Shown here: one piece after another, positions 15,599 through 23,564 of the stretch
How the letters are laid out: each line of letters begins with the position of its first letter
How positions within the stretch are numbered: position 1 is the stretch's first letter
Source: Sinorhizobium kostiense
Lineage (GTDB): Bacteria; Pseudomonadota; Alphaproteobacteria; Rhizobiales; Rhizobiaceae
NCBI RefSeq assembly: GCF_017874595.1
Contig: NZ_JAGILA010000009.1
Span: 1 to 64,000 of the forward strand
Length of the DNA: 64,000 nucleotides
Direction of reading: 5' to 3'
Notes under the pieces: model-generated
The model's database searches: none
Seen by the model: only the letters and a program-made list of their open reading frames with translations
Told to the model about the DNA's origin: nothing
Position numbers and translations under genes: made by a program

Positions 15599-15618
15599 TT
15601 AACCACAACAGCGGTTAA
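15599..15618. promoter_or_regulatory. Inverted repeat TTAACC-N8-GGTTAA at the repA promoter
   Basis: The repeat lies 33 bases before the repA ATG. RepA, helped by RepB, represses repABC from a palindromic operator close to the promoter, and this is the best candidate in the leader. No footprint data support it. Confidence 0.5.
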
Positions 15619-15650
15619 ATGGCGAGAGTGACCACCAAGGATCCTATTTG

Positions 15651-16826
15651 ATGACGCGACACCTCAGCAGCCTTTCCTTCATGGAGAATTTCTCCAGCAA
15701 GCTCGAGCTGGCGTTGAACAACCTGAGCATGGCGCAGTTCCCGCCGGATGCGCGGCGCACTATGCGCAAGTTCACATCTACCGAAGTCGCTCAGCTCCTA
15801 GATGTCACCGAAGCCTACATCCGGCAGGTTGCCGCAAAAGAGCAGGGGCCTTCCCCCGAAATCTCCAACGGCCGCCGGCTCTATACCCTAGAGCAGGTCC
15901 TCGAATTGCGGATGGCGCTCGCCGCCAACGGTCGCAAGAAGTGGATGAACCCGCGCCGTGCAGGCAACGAACAATGCCAGATTATCGCAGTCACCAATTT
16001 TAAGGGCGGCTCCAGCAAGACGTCGACCACCATCCATCTTGGGCACTACCTGGCTTTACGCGGCTACCGCGTTCTCGCCGTTGATCTTGATCCGCAGGCG
16101 TCTCTGACAGCTTTGCATGGCAATCTTCCGAAATTCGACTACCGAGGCGGGGATACTCTCTATTCGGCGATTCGTTTCGAGGACCCGGTTCCAACAAAGT
16201 CAATCGTTCACCAAACGCATATCGCCGGTTTCGATGTGATCTGCGCCGGCCTCGAACTCACCGAGTTTGAAACGGCCGTCGCGCTTGAGATGCGACGGGC
16301 AGGAGGGACAGGCTTCCTGCTTCGCGTTTCCCAAGCCCTCGAACAGGTTGCGGACGACTACGATTTCATTCTCATGGATTCGGCGCCATCTTTGAACTTC
16401 TTGACGCTGTCATCCCTCACTGCCGCGACAGGCGTCGTGATCCCTGTTCCAGCGCATATGCTTGACGTAGACTCGACCGCCAAATTCCTTGAGCTTGCTG
16501 CATCATATATGCAGATCCTTGATGAGGTCGGCACATCGGCTCAATGGGATTTCGCGAAATTCCTCATCACGAAATTCGAACCCAACGACCATCCTCAGGC
16601 AAATATGTCAGCCCTCATGCGGCAGGTGTTTGGTGAAGACCTGCTGCTGAACTCTGTCATTAAATCAACTGCGGTCGCAGATGCCCTAACCTGGAAGCAA
16701 AGTTTGTACGAAGTGCAGCGGGCGCGCTTCTCCGCTCCCAAGACCTATGACCGCGCCATCGAGTCCATCAATGCGGCCAACGCCGAACTGGAAAGCCTGT
16801 TCTGGAAGGCATGGGGGAGAGAATGA
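15651..16826 (+). CDS. repA: RepA, ParA-type partition ATPase
   Basis: The product is 391 residues. An N-terminal helix-turn-helix region (KFTSTEVAQLLDVTEAYIRQ) binds the operon's operator. The ParA ATPase core follows: deviant Walker A around residue 118 (TNFKGGSSKTSTT), VLAVDLDPQASLTALHG, and the later DYDFILMDSAPSLNFLTLSS. RepA separates plasmid copies with RepB and parS and represses the operon. ATG 15651 was preferred over the TTG just before it because it is spaced after AAGGATCC. Its stop overlaps the repB ATG. Length is normal for the family and no damage is seen. Confidence 0.93.
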   Translation: MTRHLSSLSFMENFSSKLELALNNLSMAQFPPDARRTMRKFTSTEVAQLLDVTEAYIRQVAAKEQGPSPEISNGRRLYTLEQVLELRMALAANGRKKWMNPRRAGNEQCQIIAVTNFKGGSSKTSTTIHLGHYLALRGYRVLAVDLDPQASLTALHGNLPKFDYRGGDTLYSAIRFEDPVPTKSIVHQTHIAGFDVICAGLELTEFETAVALEMRRAGGTGFLLRVSQALEQVADDYDFILMDSAPSLNFLTLSSLTAATGVVIPVPAHMLDVDSTAKFLELAASYMQILDEVGTSAQWDFAKFLITKFEPNDHPQANMSALMRQVFGEDLLLNSVIKSTAVADALTWKQSLYEVQRARFSAPKTYDRAIESINAANAELESLFWKAWGRE

Positions 16827-17815
16827 GCCGCAAGGACTCGAAAGGCCTTTTTGCTAACGTCTTGGGTCAGCTTGAGAGCTCTCCCGAGAGGGGAGGGGGG
16901 CAGAGAACGACGTCCCCACATCTTCTGAAAGTAGCGGCTGGGGTCAGGCAGATCCAGGAGCGAAGCGAATTCGCTGAGCGGCTGCTGAAGGATGGCGGTC
17001 AGATTATCGAGATCGACCCAGACGATGTTCTGGATTCCGCGATTCCGGATCGCTTCGCGTCGGCGTACGATGCGGCGAATCTCGCCGAACTCATGCAGTC
17101 GATGGGAGAGCATGGGCAGAGTACACCGGGCCTTGTGCGCTCAGTGCAGGGCGTCGCGAAGCCGTTTCAGATCGTTTTCGGTCGCCGTCGCCTCGCAGCC
17201 GCCAAACTCTTGGGCATCAAGTTTAAGGCGATTGCGCGGGATCTCAGTGATGAGGATGCGGTCGTTCTTCAGGGCGAGGAGAATAGCAACCGCAACGATC
17301 TCTCCTTCATAGAGCGTTGCCTTTTTGCGCATTCGCAAGAGGCGGCCGGTTTCAGTCGCGACGTGATCTGCAAGTCACTGAGCACCGGCAAATCGCATAT
17401 TTCCGAAATGATCCGGCTCGCCAAGGCGCTGCCGCGAGAGATTGTCCTGGAGATTGGCGCGGCCCCAGAGATCGGCCGCCGGCGCTGGCTAGACTTGGAG
17501 GCAAGGTGGGCGGCACATGCGGCTCCGCTTCAGGCAGCCCGGGAAGCGCTTGGCCGACTCGAAACTCTGAGCGGCGGAAGCGACGCCCGATTTAACGCCG
17601 TTTTTGACGTGCTCGGCGCGGAGCGAGACTCCCCCTCAGCGACCGTAGACGCCACGCAGCTCGTAGCTCACGGTCTTGTTTTGGGGCAGGTGAGCCACGC
17701 CAAATCCGGCTCCAAACTCGCTTTCAACAAATCGGTACCAGCTGGGTTCGTCGACTTCGTTGCGGCGCAGATTGAGACGCTGCACGATCAGTTTGTGCAG
17801 CGAAATAAGCAGTAG
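16823..17815 (+). CDS. repB: RepB, ParB-type centromere-binding protein
   Basis: The product is 330 residues. It opens MSRKDSKGLFANVLGQLESS, then shows the ParB box II (QSTPGLVRSVQGVAKPFQIV, FGRRRLAAAKLLGIKFKAIA), the GEENSNRNDLSFIERCLFAH nucleotide-binding motif and a helix-turn-helix (SRDVICKSLSTGKSHISEMI). RepB binds the four parS palindromes upstream. ATG 16823 overlaps the repA stop (ATGA), marking coupled translation; the ATG at 16811 in the same frame is inside repA and less likely. Intact. Confidence 0.93.
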   Translation: MSRKDSKGLFANVLGQLESSPERGGGQRTTSPHLLKVAAGVRQIQERSEFAERLLKDGGQIIEIDPDDVLDSAIPDRFASAYDAANLAELMQSMGEHGQSTPGLVRSVQGVAKPFQIVFGRRRLAAAKLLGIKFKAIARDLSDEDAVVLQGEENSNRNDLSFIERCLFAHSQEAAGFSRDVICKSLSTGKSHISEMIRLAKALPREIVLEIGAAPEIGRRRWLDLEARWAAHAAPLQAAREALGRLETLSGGSDARFNAVFDVLGAERDSPSATVDATQLVAHGLVLGQVSHAKSGSKLAFNKSVPAGFVDFVAAQIETLHDQFVQRNKQ

Positions 17816-17851
17816 TTCGCAGACTTGGAAACTAGGAGGATAACCGCAAAA

Positions 17852-17905
17852 GAAAAAGGCCCCCAAACGTTGCCGTCGTGGAAGCCCTTCTCTGTGTTCT
17901 AGCAG
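17852..17905 (-). ncRNA. repABC antisense RNA (ctRNA, incA)
   Basis: Between repB and repC the minus strand has a -35 box TTGACT (plus 17933-17938), a 17-base spacer and GATTCT as -10 (plus 17910-17915), giving a start near 17903. It ends in a hairpin GGCTTCCA/TGGGGGCC (17879-17886 with 17858-17865, two G-U pairs) followed by TTTTTC. The resulting RNA of about 52-56 nt has the size and place of the ctRNA of repABC plasmids, which blocks repC expression and sets incompatibility. The exact ends are estimates. Confidence 0.8.
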
Positions 17906-17999
17906 ACCGAGAATCGCATTTCCCCGAATCCCAGTCAAGAGTCCTTTTGGCACCGATTTTGGTGGGCGGATTTCTTTTGCCTTTTGAGAGGTGAAGGAA

Positions 18000-19214
18000 A
18001 TGCAGGTTGGAAATGTGACGACGCCCTTCGGGCGGCGGCCGATTTCGCTTGCCCAAATCAAGGGGCAGATGCGGACGGCCGAAATCAGACCCGGCAAGAC
18101 AGCCGACAAATGGAAGGTGTTCCGAGATGCCTGTGAGGCGAGGGCGGTGCTGGGCATTCAGGACCGCGCCCTTGCGGTGCTCGATGCTTTGCTGACGTTC
18201 TACCCGGACAACGAGCTTCGCGAGGAGCGAGGTCTCGTCGTCTTTCCGTCGAACGATCAGCTCTCGGTTCGCGCGCACGGCATTGCCGGCACGACACTGC
18301 GCCGGCATCTCGCCGCGCTCGTCGAGGCAGGCCTGATCCAGCGTAAGGACAGCGCCAATGGCAAGCGCTACGCCCGCAAGGACGACGCCGGTGCGATCGA
18401 GGAGGCGTTCGGCTTCAGCCTGGCGCCGCTATTGGCACGCGCCGAGGAATTAGCGCAGGCCGCACAACAGGTTGCCGCAGAGCGCAAGCGCTTCCGCATC
18501 ACGAAGGAAGCGTTGTCAATCTGCCGGCGCGATGTCCGCAAGCTGATCAGTGCTGCGATGGAGGAGGGGGCTGCCGGCGACTGGGGACGCATCGAAGAGT
18601 ATTTCCTTGAGCTGACCAGACGCATCCCCCGTTCGCCGAAGACCGCGGATATGGAGCCGGTCCTCGACGAGATGCAAATGCTGCGCGAGGAAATCATCAA
18701 CCGGCTGGAAACTCACCAAGATTCCGAAAATATGACCAGCAATGCTGTTCAAAACGAACGCCACATACAGAATTCAAATACCGAATCCAGCAATGAACTT
18801 GAACCTAGCTCTAGAAACGAGCAGGGCGCGAAGTCGAACGAGACCAGCCGGCCGACCAGCGAGCCGATAAAGGCATTCCCGTTGGGTATGGTGCTGAAGG
18901 CTTGCCCAGAGATCAACGATTATGGGCCGGGCGGCGCGGTTGGAAGCTGGCGCGACCTGATGTCGGCGGCGGTCGTCGTTCGATCGATGCTGGGGGTCAG
19001 CCCGTCAGCCTATCAGGACGCCTGCGAGGTCATGGGGGAGCAGAATGCCGCGGTTGCTGTCGCCTGCATCCTCGGAAGGGCAGGGCATATCAACAGTGCC
19101 GGCGGCTACCTGCGTGATCTCACGCGAAAGGCGGCACGCGGCGAGTTTTCGCTCGGGCCGATGCTAATGGCGTTGATGCGGGCGAACCAGGGCGCGGGCC
19201 GGAAGGTCGGATGA
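18000..19214 (+). CDS. repC: RepC, replication initiator of the repABC operon
   Basis: The product is 404 residues: MQVGNVTTPFGRRPISLAQI at the start, the winged-helix initiator part (RALAVLDALLTFYPDNEL, VVFPSNDQLSVRAHGIAGTT, LRRHLAALVEAGLIQRKDSA) and the conserved end (EVMGEQNAAVAVACILGRAG, HINSAGGYLRDLTRKAARGE). RepC is essential and opens the origin inside its own gene. ATG 18000, just after GTGAAGGAA, gives the usual RepC N-terminus; GTG 17991 in the same frame is possible. The leader carries the ctRNA target and a CACC/GGTG hairpin. Intact, so this operon is probably the active replicon. Confidence 0.93.
   Translation: MQVGNVTTPFGRRPISLAQIKGQMRTAEIRPGKTADKWKVFRDACEARAVLGIQDRALAVLDALLTFYPDNELREERGLVVFPSNDQLSVRAHGIAGTTLRRHLAALVEAGLIQRKDSANGKRYARKDDAGAIEEAFGFSLAPLLARAEELAQAAQQVAAERKRFRITKEALSICRRDVRKLISAAMEEGAAGDWGRIEEYFLELTRRIPRSPKTADMEPVLDEMQMLREEIINRLETHQDSENMTSNAVQNERHIQNSNTESSNELEPSSRNEQGAKSNETSRPTSEPIKAFPLGMVLKACPEINDYGPGGAVGSWRDLMSAAVVVRSMLGVSPSAYQDACEVMGEQNAAVAVACILGRAGHINSAGGYLRDLTRKAARGEFSLGPMLMALMRANQGAGRKVG
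18720..18825. other. AT-rich segment inside repC, likely origin (oriV)
   Basis: The central part of repC around GAAAATATGACCAGC and ACATACAGAATTCAAATACCG is markedly richer in A/T than the rest of the gene, and the encoded residues (N/S/E-rich) look like a linker. In repABC plasmids the origin maps to such a stretch within repC. Confidence 0.5.
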
Positions 19215-19454
19215 TGCGATGTGCTGAGAGACACTCGAGCGAAGGATCGGCGCGGCATTGAGAACGTCGGTCGAGATGCGAGGCATAACCGACCGTGCGA
19301 CGGAAGTCGTCGTGGCACACCCGTTGCAGACGCAATTAACTCCGCGCTGTCAAATTAAGTGCCACTCGCTCCTTTGCGGCAGCAAGCGAATGTCTACAGC
19401 CTTGCGCGATGCCTCAGATGCGACTATATTTGGCCTCAAATGAACGGAGATGAC

Positions 19455-19886
19455 ATGCTAGCTTTTGAAAACGTTGCCGATGTCTTGGGTTTGCCGGCGA
19501 AGGAAGCAGCAGCGCGTTCTCCGCTCGGGCTGATTACGCGCATAGAGGGCGGTCTGCCTGTCGCGGCACTGGAGCGCGTGGTGCACCTTCTGGCTCCAAA
19601 TGACAGCCATTTCAAGTATCGATTGGTGCCGAAGGCGACCTATGAACGCCGAAAGGCAACGCTTCGGCTCTCACCGGACGAGGGGATGCGCGTCGCGCGT
19701 GTCGCCAGGGTGTGGAACCTGGCACTGGATGTTTGGCAGAGTGAGGAAGAAGCCCGTGATTTCCTGTTTCGGTCCCACCTCATGCTCGAGGACAAACGTC
19801 CGATTGATGTGGTCATCCAGAGCGAGATTGGCGCCGAACTCGTGCTGGAAATCCTCGCAAGCCTGAAATACGGCAGCGCTGCGTGA
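19455..19886 (+). CDS. ParS/Xre-type antitoxin (MbcA/ParS toxin-binding domain)
   Basis: The product is 143 residues: MLAFENVADVLGLPAKEAAA, then a helical Xre-like part (VPKATYERRKATLRLSPDEG, MRVARVARVWNLALDVWQSE) and the toxin-binding end (IGAELVLEILASLKYG). This is the DUF2384 pattern of antitoxins that pair with RES toxins. ATG 19455 was chosen for its spacing after GGAGATG; ATG 19440 in the same frame is an alternative. Its TGA overlaps the GTG of the toxin gene. The pair likely represses its own promoter. Confidence 0.88.
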   Translation: MLAFENVADVLGLPAKEAAARSPLGLITRIEGGLPVAALERVVHLLAPNDSHFKYRLVPKATYERRKATLRLSPDEGMRVARVARVWNLALDVWQSEEEARDFLFRSHLMLEDKRPIDVVIQSEIGAELVLEILASLKYGSAA

Positions 19887-20365
19887 GCGCCCAGATTCTT
19901 GATCGCACGCTGTCGGCATATCGAATAGGTGACCCGAACGGGACCTATCCCATATTCGACGCAACTGGCTCAACCATCGCGCCAGGGCGATGGAATACGC
20001 CGGCAAGTCCAATGATCTACAGTAGCGAGCACTATTCAACCGCGGTACTCGAGAAGCTGGTGCATGGCAGCGGTCGATTGCCGCCAAACCAGCACTACGT
20101 GCAATTAACGGTACCACGCGGATTGGCCTATGAGGTCTTTTCGCCGCCGGCTCTCCCGGGCTGGGACACGATGCCGCCAACAGCGAGCAAGGGATTTGGC
20201 GAGCAATGGTGTCTGGAAAGGAGGAGCGCAATCTTGCTCGTCCCCAGCGTTGTAGCCCGGCTCGACCGCAACATACTGATAAATCCAGCTCACCCGGAGT
20301 TCCGTGAAATTCAGGTCAGCCTTCATCAGCCGGTTTACTGGGATCGTCGCCTCTTCGGACAGTAA
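19883..20365 (+). CDS. RES-domain toxin (NAD+-consuming)
   Basis: GTG 19883 overlaps the antitoxin stop. The 160 residues are a full RES domain: YRIGDPNGTYPIFDATGSTI, APGRWNTPASPMIYSSEHYS, TAVLEKLVHG and GEQWCLERRSAILLVPSVVA, ending RNILINPAHPEFREIQVSLH. The conserved Arg, Glu and Ser that name the family are in place. RES toxins destroy cellular NAD+; the antitoxin blocks the active site. A stable toxin-antitoxin pair just after repABC would select for keeping the plasmid. Intact. Confidence 0.9.
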   Translation: MSAQILDRTLSAYRIGDPNGTYPIFDATGSTIAPGRWNTPASPMIYSSEHYSTAVLEKLVHGSGRLPPNQHYVQLTVPRGLAYEVFSPPALPGWDTMPPTASKGFGEQWCLERRSAILLVPSVVARLDRNILINPAHPEFREIQVSLHQPVYWDRRLFGQ

Positions 20366-20559
20366 CAAGGCAGTGCGTCTCGCCTGCTCGGTTCAGACAA
20401 TCAGCTTCGCCGCTCGGCCCTGTTTACGTGCAGCCCTATTTTAACAGCTCGCCGTCTGCGTGGCCGATTTTGCTTTTGTCGTTTCCGCAGGAACTCTAAC
20501 CCGATTTAGCCATTCTTATCGGTCAGTTCCCGCGAATAGGAATTCCATGGAGGAGGATC

Positions 20560-20901
20560 GTGGAAGACAGCGCCAGTGACCGCGAACTTATCGTGGTAAT
20601 GAGACAGTATTTTGTGGCCAAAGCCGAGCTGGAAGGCTTGAGAGCACAATTGGAGGCGGCACGACAGACCGCCGGCGAGGCGATCGACGCATTCTACGAT
20701 CCCCGCCAGAACGCCGAGCATGCCGCCGGTCTCGAACGCTCGCATCGCCTGAGGGGAGAGATGGCGTCGCTGATGCAGCGTGCGGAAGCCTGGGCCAGGG
20801 CAGCATCGGTCGCTGACCGGCACGATAGGTCGAAGGCGGAAGCAGACCCGGAAGAATGGCAGTCGTTTGAAAGACGAGCCGATGCACTCTTTGGGGCGTA
20901 G
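20560..20901 (+). CDS. Helical hypothetical protein, 113 residues
   Basis: GTG 20560 has an excellent ribosome site (GGAGGA, 20550-20555). The product is almost entirely helical with heptad-like spacing: VMRQYFVAKAELEGLRAQLE, AARQTAGEAIDAFYDPRQNA, GEMASLMQRAEAWARAASVA. I do not recognise the family, and no catalytic motif is seen. It lies between the RES pair and the convergent integrase gene. Its codon use is like that of its neighbours, so it is probably real. Confidence 0.55.
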   Translation: MEDSASDRELIVVMRQYFVAKAELEGLRAQLEAARQTAGEAIDAFYDPRQNAEHAAGLERSHRLRGEMASLMQRAEAWARAASVADRHDRSKAEADPEEWQSFERRADALFGA

Positions 20902-20907
20902 TCACGC

Positions 20908-22083
20908 TTAGACAATCAGCCGGGCCGCTCGTCCATTCTTTCGTTCCGCGTTGTTATAGTAGCTCGCCGCCTGGGTCACCGATTTGTGCAGCGATTGCTG
21001 CATCGCTTCGGGCAGCGGGATACCGCGGTTTGCCGCCTCGGTCAGATAGCCAGATCTCAAGCCGTGCGCCGAAAACAGCGCCGGGTCGAGGCCGACCTGC
21101 TTGGCACGGCTTTTCAGAATGACGTTGACCGACTGCGGCGTCAGCGCCCGCCGGTTGATGTTGCCCCATTGATCGATGCGCCGAAAGACCGGTCCCTCCT
21201 TGATCGCGGCTTCGGCCAGCCAGCGCTTCAAGGCGGTCACCGGCCGGCCGATTAACAGCACATGTTCGTTGTCGTCGCTCGTGGTGGTTTTGGTGCGGCC
21301 GAGATGAATGCTGAGACAAGGCAGGGGAGGGGAGTTCTTGTCGTTCGGGTCGGCGCGGACCGGCTCCTCGTCGGTGAGGTCTTCAACGAGCAGTCCCGCG
21401 ACCTCCGAGCGGCGGCGGCCGCCGGAAGCGAAGGCTGTGAGGAGCATCGCTCGGTCGCGGAGGTCGACCAGCCTATCGCCAGCACAGGCCTGCAACAGCT
21501 TTACCAGCACGTCGATGGTTACGGCCTTTTTGCTCTTCCTTTGCCGTGGCCGACTGCTCGCCCTGACTGCCAGCCTCAGCGCGCTCTTCAGCCTTGGCGC
21601 ACCGAAGGCGCCGGTTAGACCACGCCAGCGCGTCAGGATCGACCACGACGTCAACCGCCGCCGCACCGTGCCGGGGGCATGCGGGCCGGCGGCCCTGAGC
21701 AGCCGTTTGGCCCGCAAACCGGCCTCAACGTCGGCCGGCATGCCGTGGCTCGGATCCTCAGCGCGCTTAACCGGGTCCCAGAGGTGATGGGCGACGAATT
21801 TGAGCAGCAGACTTTCCGGCGCCGGCCAGGGGAGGGGGGAGCCGGTCGCGAGCCGGCACCAGGCCTCGAGATAGCCGAGATCGGAGGCGAGAGCCCTGAG
21901 CGTGTTCTCGCCCATGCCTTCGCTGGCGAGGTGCTTCAGGGTTTCGACATCGTCGTCGGTCAGCAGCGCGGCGAGCTGGTCGCGCCGGTCGAACGGCAGG
22001 ATGGCGTCGAGCGCGTCGAGTTCTTCGGCGCGGCGGTGGAGCGCTTGGCTGTCCGATTGGGCCGCTCTATGATTGTCGATCAT
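20908..22083 (-). CDS. Tyrosine recombinase (site-specific integrase), 391 residues
   Basis: A complete phage-integrase family enzyme. The N-terminal core-binding domain has ASEGMGENTLRALASDLGYL; the catalytic domain shows Arg in FASGGRRRSEVAGLLVEDL, the His-x-x-Arg block AHGLRSGYLTEAANRG and the nucleophile in SVTQAASYYNNAERKNG. It carries a repeated K/R linker (RASSRPRQRKSKKAVTID). ATG 22083 is favoured; GTG 22113 would add ten residues and overlap the divergent antitoxin leader. It could be a plasmid resolvase or the integrase of the adjoining defence island. Intact, unlike the recombinase at the left end. Confidence 0.88.
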   Translation of the reverse strand: MIDNHRAAQSDSQALHRRAEELDALDAILPFDRRDQLAALLTDDDVETLKHLASEGMGENTLRALASDLGYLEAWCRLATGSPLPWPAPESLLLKFVAHHLWDPVKRAEDPSHGMPADVEAGLRAKRLLRAAGPHAPGTVRRRLTSWSILTRWRGLTGAFGAPRLKSALRLAVRASSRPRQRKSKKAVTIDVLVKLLQACAGDRLVDLRDRAMLLTAFASGGRRRSEVAGLLVEDLTDEEPVRADPNDKNSPPLPCLSIHLGRTKTTTSDDNEHVLLIGRPVTALKRWLAEAAIKEGPVFRRIDQWGNINRRALTPQSVNVILKSRAKQVGLDPALFSAHGLRSGYLTEAANRGIPLPEAMQQSLHKSVTQAASYYNNAERKNGRAARLIV

Positions 22084-22154
22084 GGATTCAGTCTCCAACG
22101 CTCTTGTGGGCACTCCCGAGAATCCGTGTATTTCGGGAAACGGAGAGTATTGAA

Positions 22155-22433
22155 ATGGCGTTGACCGTCACCGCTGCGGCGGTTTTCAGGAATTTCGCGA
22201 CCTATCAGAATGCCGCCGAGCGCGAGCCGGTGATCATCACCGAGAACGGCCGGCCGCGCACCGTGCTCATTGCCTATGAGGACTATCTGCGGCTGGCGCG
22301 GCGCGACCGCCGCGTCGAGGCGACGGCGGAGTTGAGCGACGGTGACATCGCCGTGGTCGAAAAATCCGAAATGGAGCCGGGTCTCGATCATCTCAATGCC
22401 GAACTGCTGACGGGCAAGCATGCTGCCGACTGA
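22155..22433 (+). CDS. Phd/YefM-family antitoxin without a partner
   Basis: The product is 92 residues: MALTVTAAAVFRNFATYQNA, AEREPVIITENGRPRTVLIA, YEDYLRLARRDRRVEATAEL. This is the Phd/YefM fold (DNA-binding N-terminus, disordered toxin-binding C-terminus). The gene that should follow, a Doc or RelE-type toxin, is missing: 49 bases later there is the convergent end of vapC. Such solitary antitoxins may act as anti-addiction genes or are leftovers. ATG 22155 is used; the longer frame upstream overlaps the promoter of the divergent integrase. Confidence 0.8.
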   Translation: MALTVTAAAVFRNFATYQNAAEREPVIITENGRPRTVLIAYEDYLRLARRDRRVEATAELSDGDIAVVEKSEMEPGLDHLNAELLTGKHAAD

Positions 22434-22482
22434 AAGTGCTGCTTGCGCCGGCTGCCGGCTGCCGGGTGCAGCGGATGCGGTC

Positions 22483-22869
22483 TCATGCCGTCTCGATGTC
22501 GGTGCGCGAGAAATCATCGCCTTTGTAGAGCAGCGGTTCATTGCGTGTCCTGGCGAGCGCATAGGAGAAACAGTCGCCATAGTTCAGACCGGCCGGATGT
22601 CGGCCCTTGCCGTAGCTACGCCAGGCTCGCCTTGCCACCGCGATCTGTTCCGCGTCGACGGCGACGATTTCCACGCCCGCCTTGTAGAGCCATAGATCGA
22701 GCTCGGCCGCACCAGCCTCGCCGAGGCGCGCCTCGATGACGATGGCGAGTTCAAGGACTGTCGCGGCGGAGATGAAGCGCCGTGGCGCGTCGACGACTTT
22801 TTGTTCGTAGGTTTCGGCTTCTGGCTCATTGAAGGCGATCGCGACGATGGCGGACGTGTCGATGACCAT
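22483..22869 (-). CDS. vapC: VapC, PIN-domain ribonuclease toxin
   Basis: The product is 128 residues: [40 protein letters not shown], then LNYGDCFSYALARTRNEPLL and YKGDDFSRTDIETA. The PIN acidic residues are present (Asp4, Glu40-region, Asp of NYGDCFS, Asp of KGDDF), so the metal site is complete. VapC cuts tRNA or rRNA. It overlaps vapB by one base (TGATG). This is the rhizobial VapC subfamily with the GLNYGD motif. Confidence 0.9.
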   Translation of the reverse strand: MVIDTSAIVAIAFNEPEAETYEQKVVDAPRRFISAATVLELAIVIEARLGEAGAAELDLWLYKAGVEIVAVDAEQIAVARRAWRSYGKGRHPAGLNYGDCFSYALARTRNEPLLYKGDDFSRTDIETA

Positions 22870-23123
22870 CAGCCGGGGAGCCCATTTTCGTCATAGCCCA
22901 GGATCTCGTCTGCGGAGCGGTTATCGAGCACTGCCAGCCTCGCCCAGCGCTTCCGGCTGGCGGCAAGCTCCTCGAGAAGGGCATCGCGATTTCCGGCATT
23001 TGCGAGGCGCCGCAGCCGTTCTTCAAGTGCCCGGCGGGTCGCCATGGTGATGGTTTCACCGGTCTTCTCGGCCAGTGCCTTTGCCAGGCGTTCCGTCTCT
23101 GGATCTTTAATGCTGAGCGCCAT
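22869..23123 (-). CDS. vapB: VapB antitoxin
   Basis: The product is 84 residues: [40 protein letters not shown], then [20 protein letters not shown] and [14 protein letters not shown]. It is a ribbon-helix-helix-like VapB of the transcription-factor type, with the C-terminal [13 protein letters not shown] tail that blocks the VapC active site. Stop and vapC start overlap. It would bind its own promoter in the gap upstream. Confidence 0.88.
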   Translation of the reverse strand: MALSIKDPETERLAKALAEKTGETITMATRRALEERLRRLANAGNRDALLEELAASRKRWARLAVLDNRSADEILGYDENGLPG

Positions 23124-23564
23124 TCTGGTTCCTTGGTTCCTAGTTGTCTATATTCTACCTCGCTCTGGCCCCAGTGCAACGCCTGGACGTCGGATCTTGG
23201 CGGAACCGTCCAACGTCGCGAGCGCAAAGCCTGAGCCGGTCCGCCACTATTTTTGCCTCGAGCGGCTGTGTTGCCGTGAGCGTAGGTGATTTGCGGCTCG
23301 AAAACCGAAACTATCGATACTTGAAACCTATCGATAGTGAGTGGACCGCGGCAATCGGCGTCCGGCTGACGGAAAGATATCGGCTTTTAGCTTCTGTTTG
23401 TGAAAATTCCGACATTAGTTCATATGGTTAATACTTCGTGAAATGGTGTGTCAGATATTGCCGCGCCCGACTGAACGACGGTTGTGCGCTACGTGATGGT
23501 TGAGATTAGGCGAAGTGAGGTTGGTTCGGTTCCGGTAGGGGCGAGAGGACAACCGAATCTGCGC
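23124..23564. other. Intergenic region between VapBC and the defence island
   Basis: No gene is supported. It holds the vapB promoter, the strong palindrome at 23310-23338 and an AT-rich stretch. This is the boundary between plasmid maintenance genes and the defence genes. Confidence 0.4.
23310..23338. repeat. Perfect inverted repeat ACTATCGATA-N9-TATCGATAGT
   Basis: Two perfect ten-base arms separated by nine bases (CTTGAAACC). It lies about 185 bases before vapB on one side and about 230 bases from the 3' end of the metallo-beta-lactamase gene on the other. It is long enough for a protein operator or a recombination core, and has no U-run that would make it a terminator. Confidence 0.6.

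Larger units (their letters stand above)
15088..15650. other. Partition-site region upstream of repABC
   Basis: No gene is seen. The region carries four 16-base palindromes of the parS type (listed one by one), a T-run with partial symmetry (CTAGTTTTTTTAGCTATGCTAG, 15251-15272) and an inverted repeat next to the repA start. The repA promoter must lie in the last 150 bases. Confidence 0.7.
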
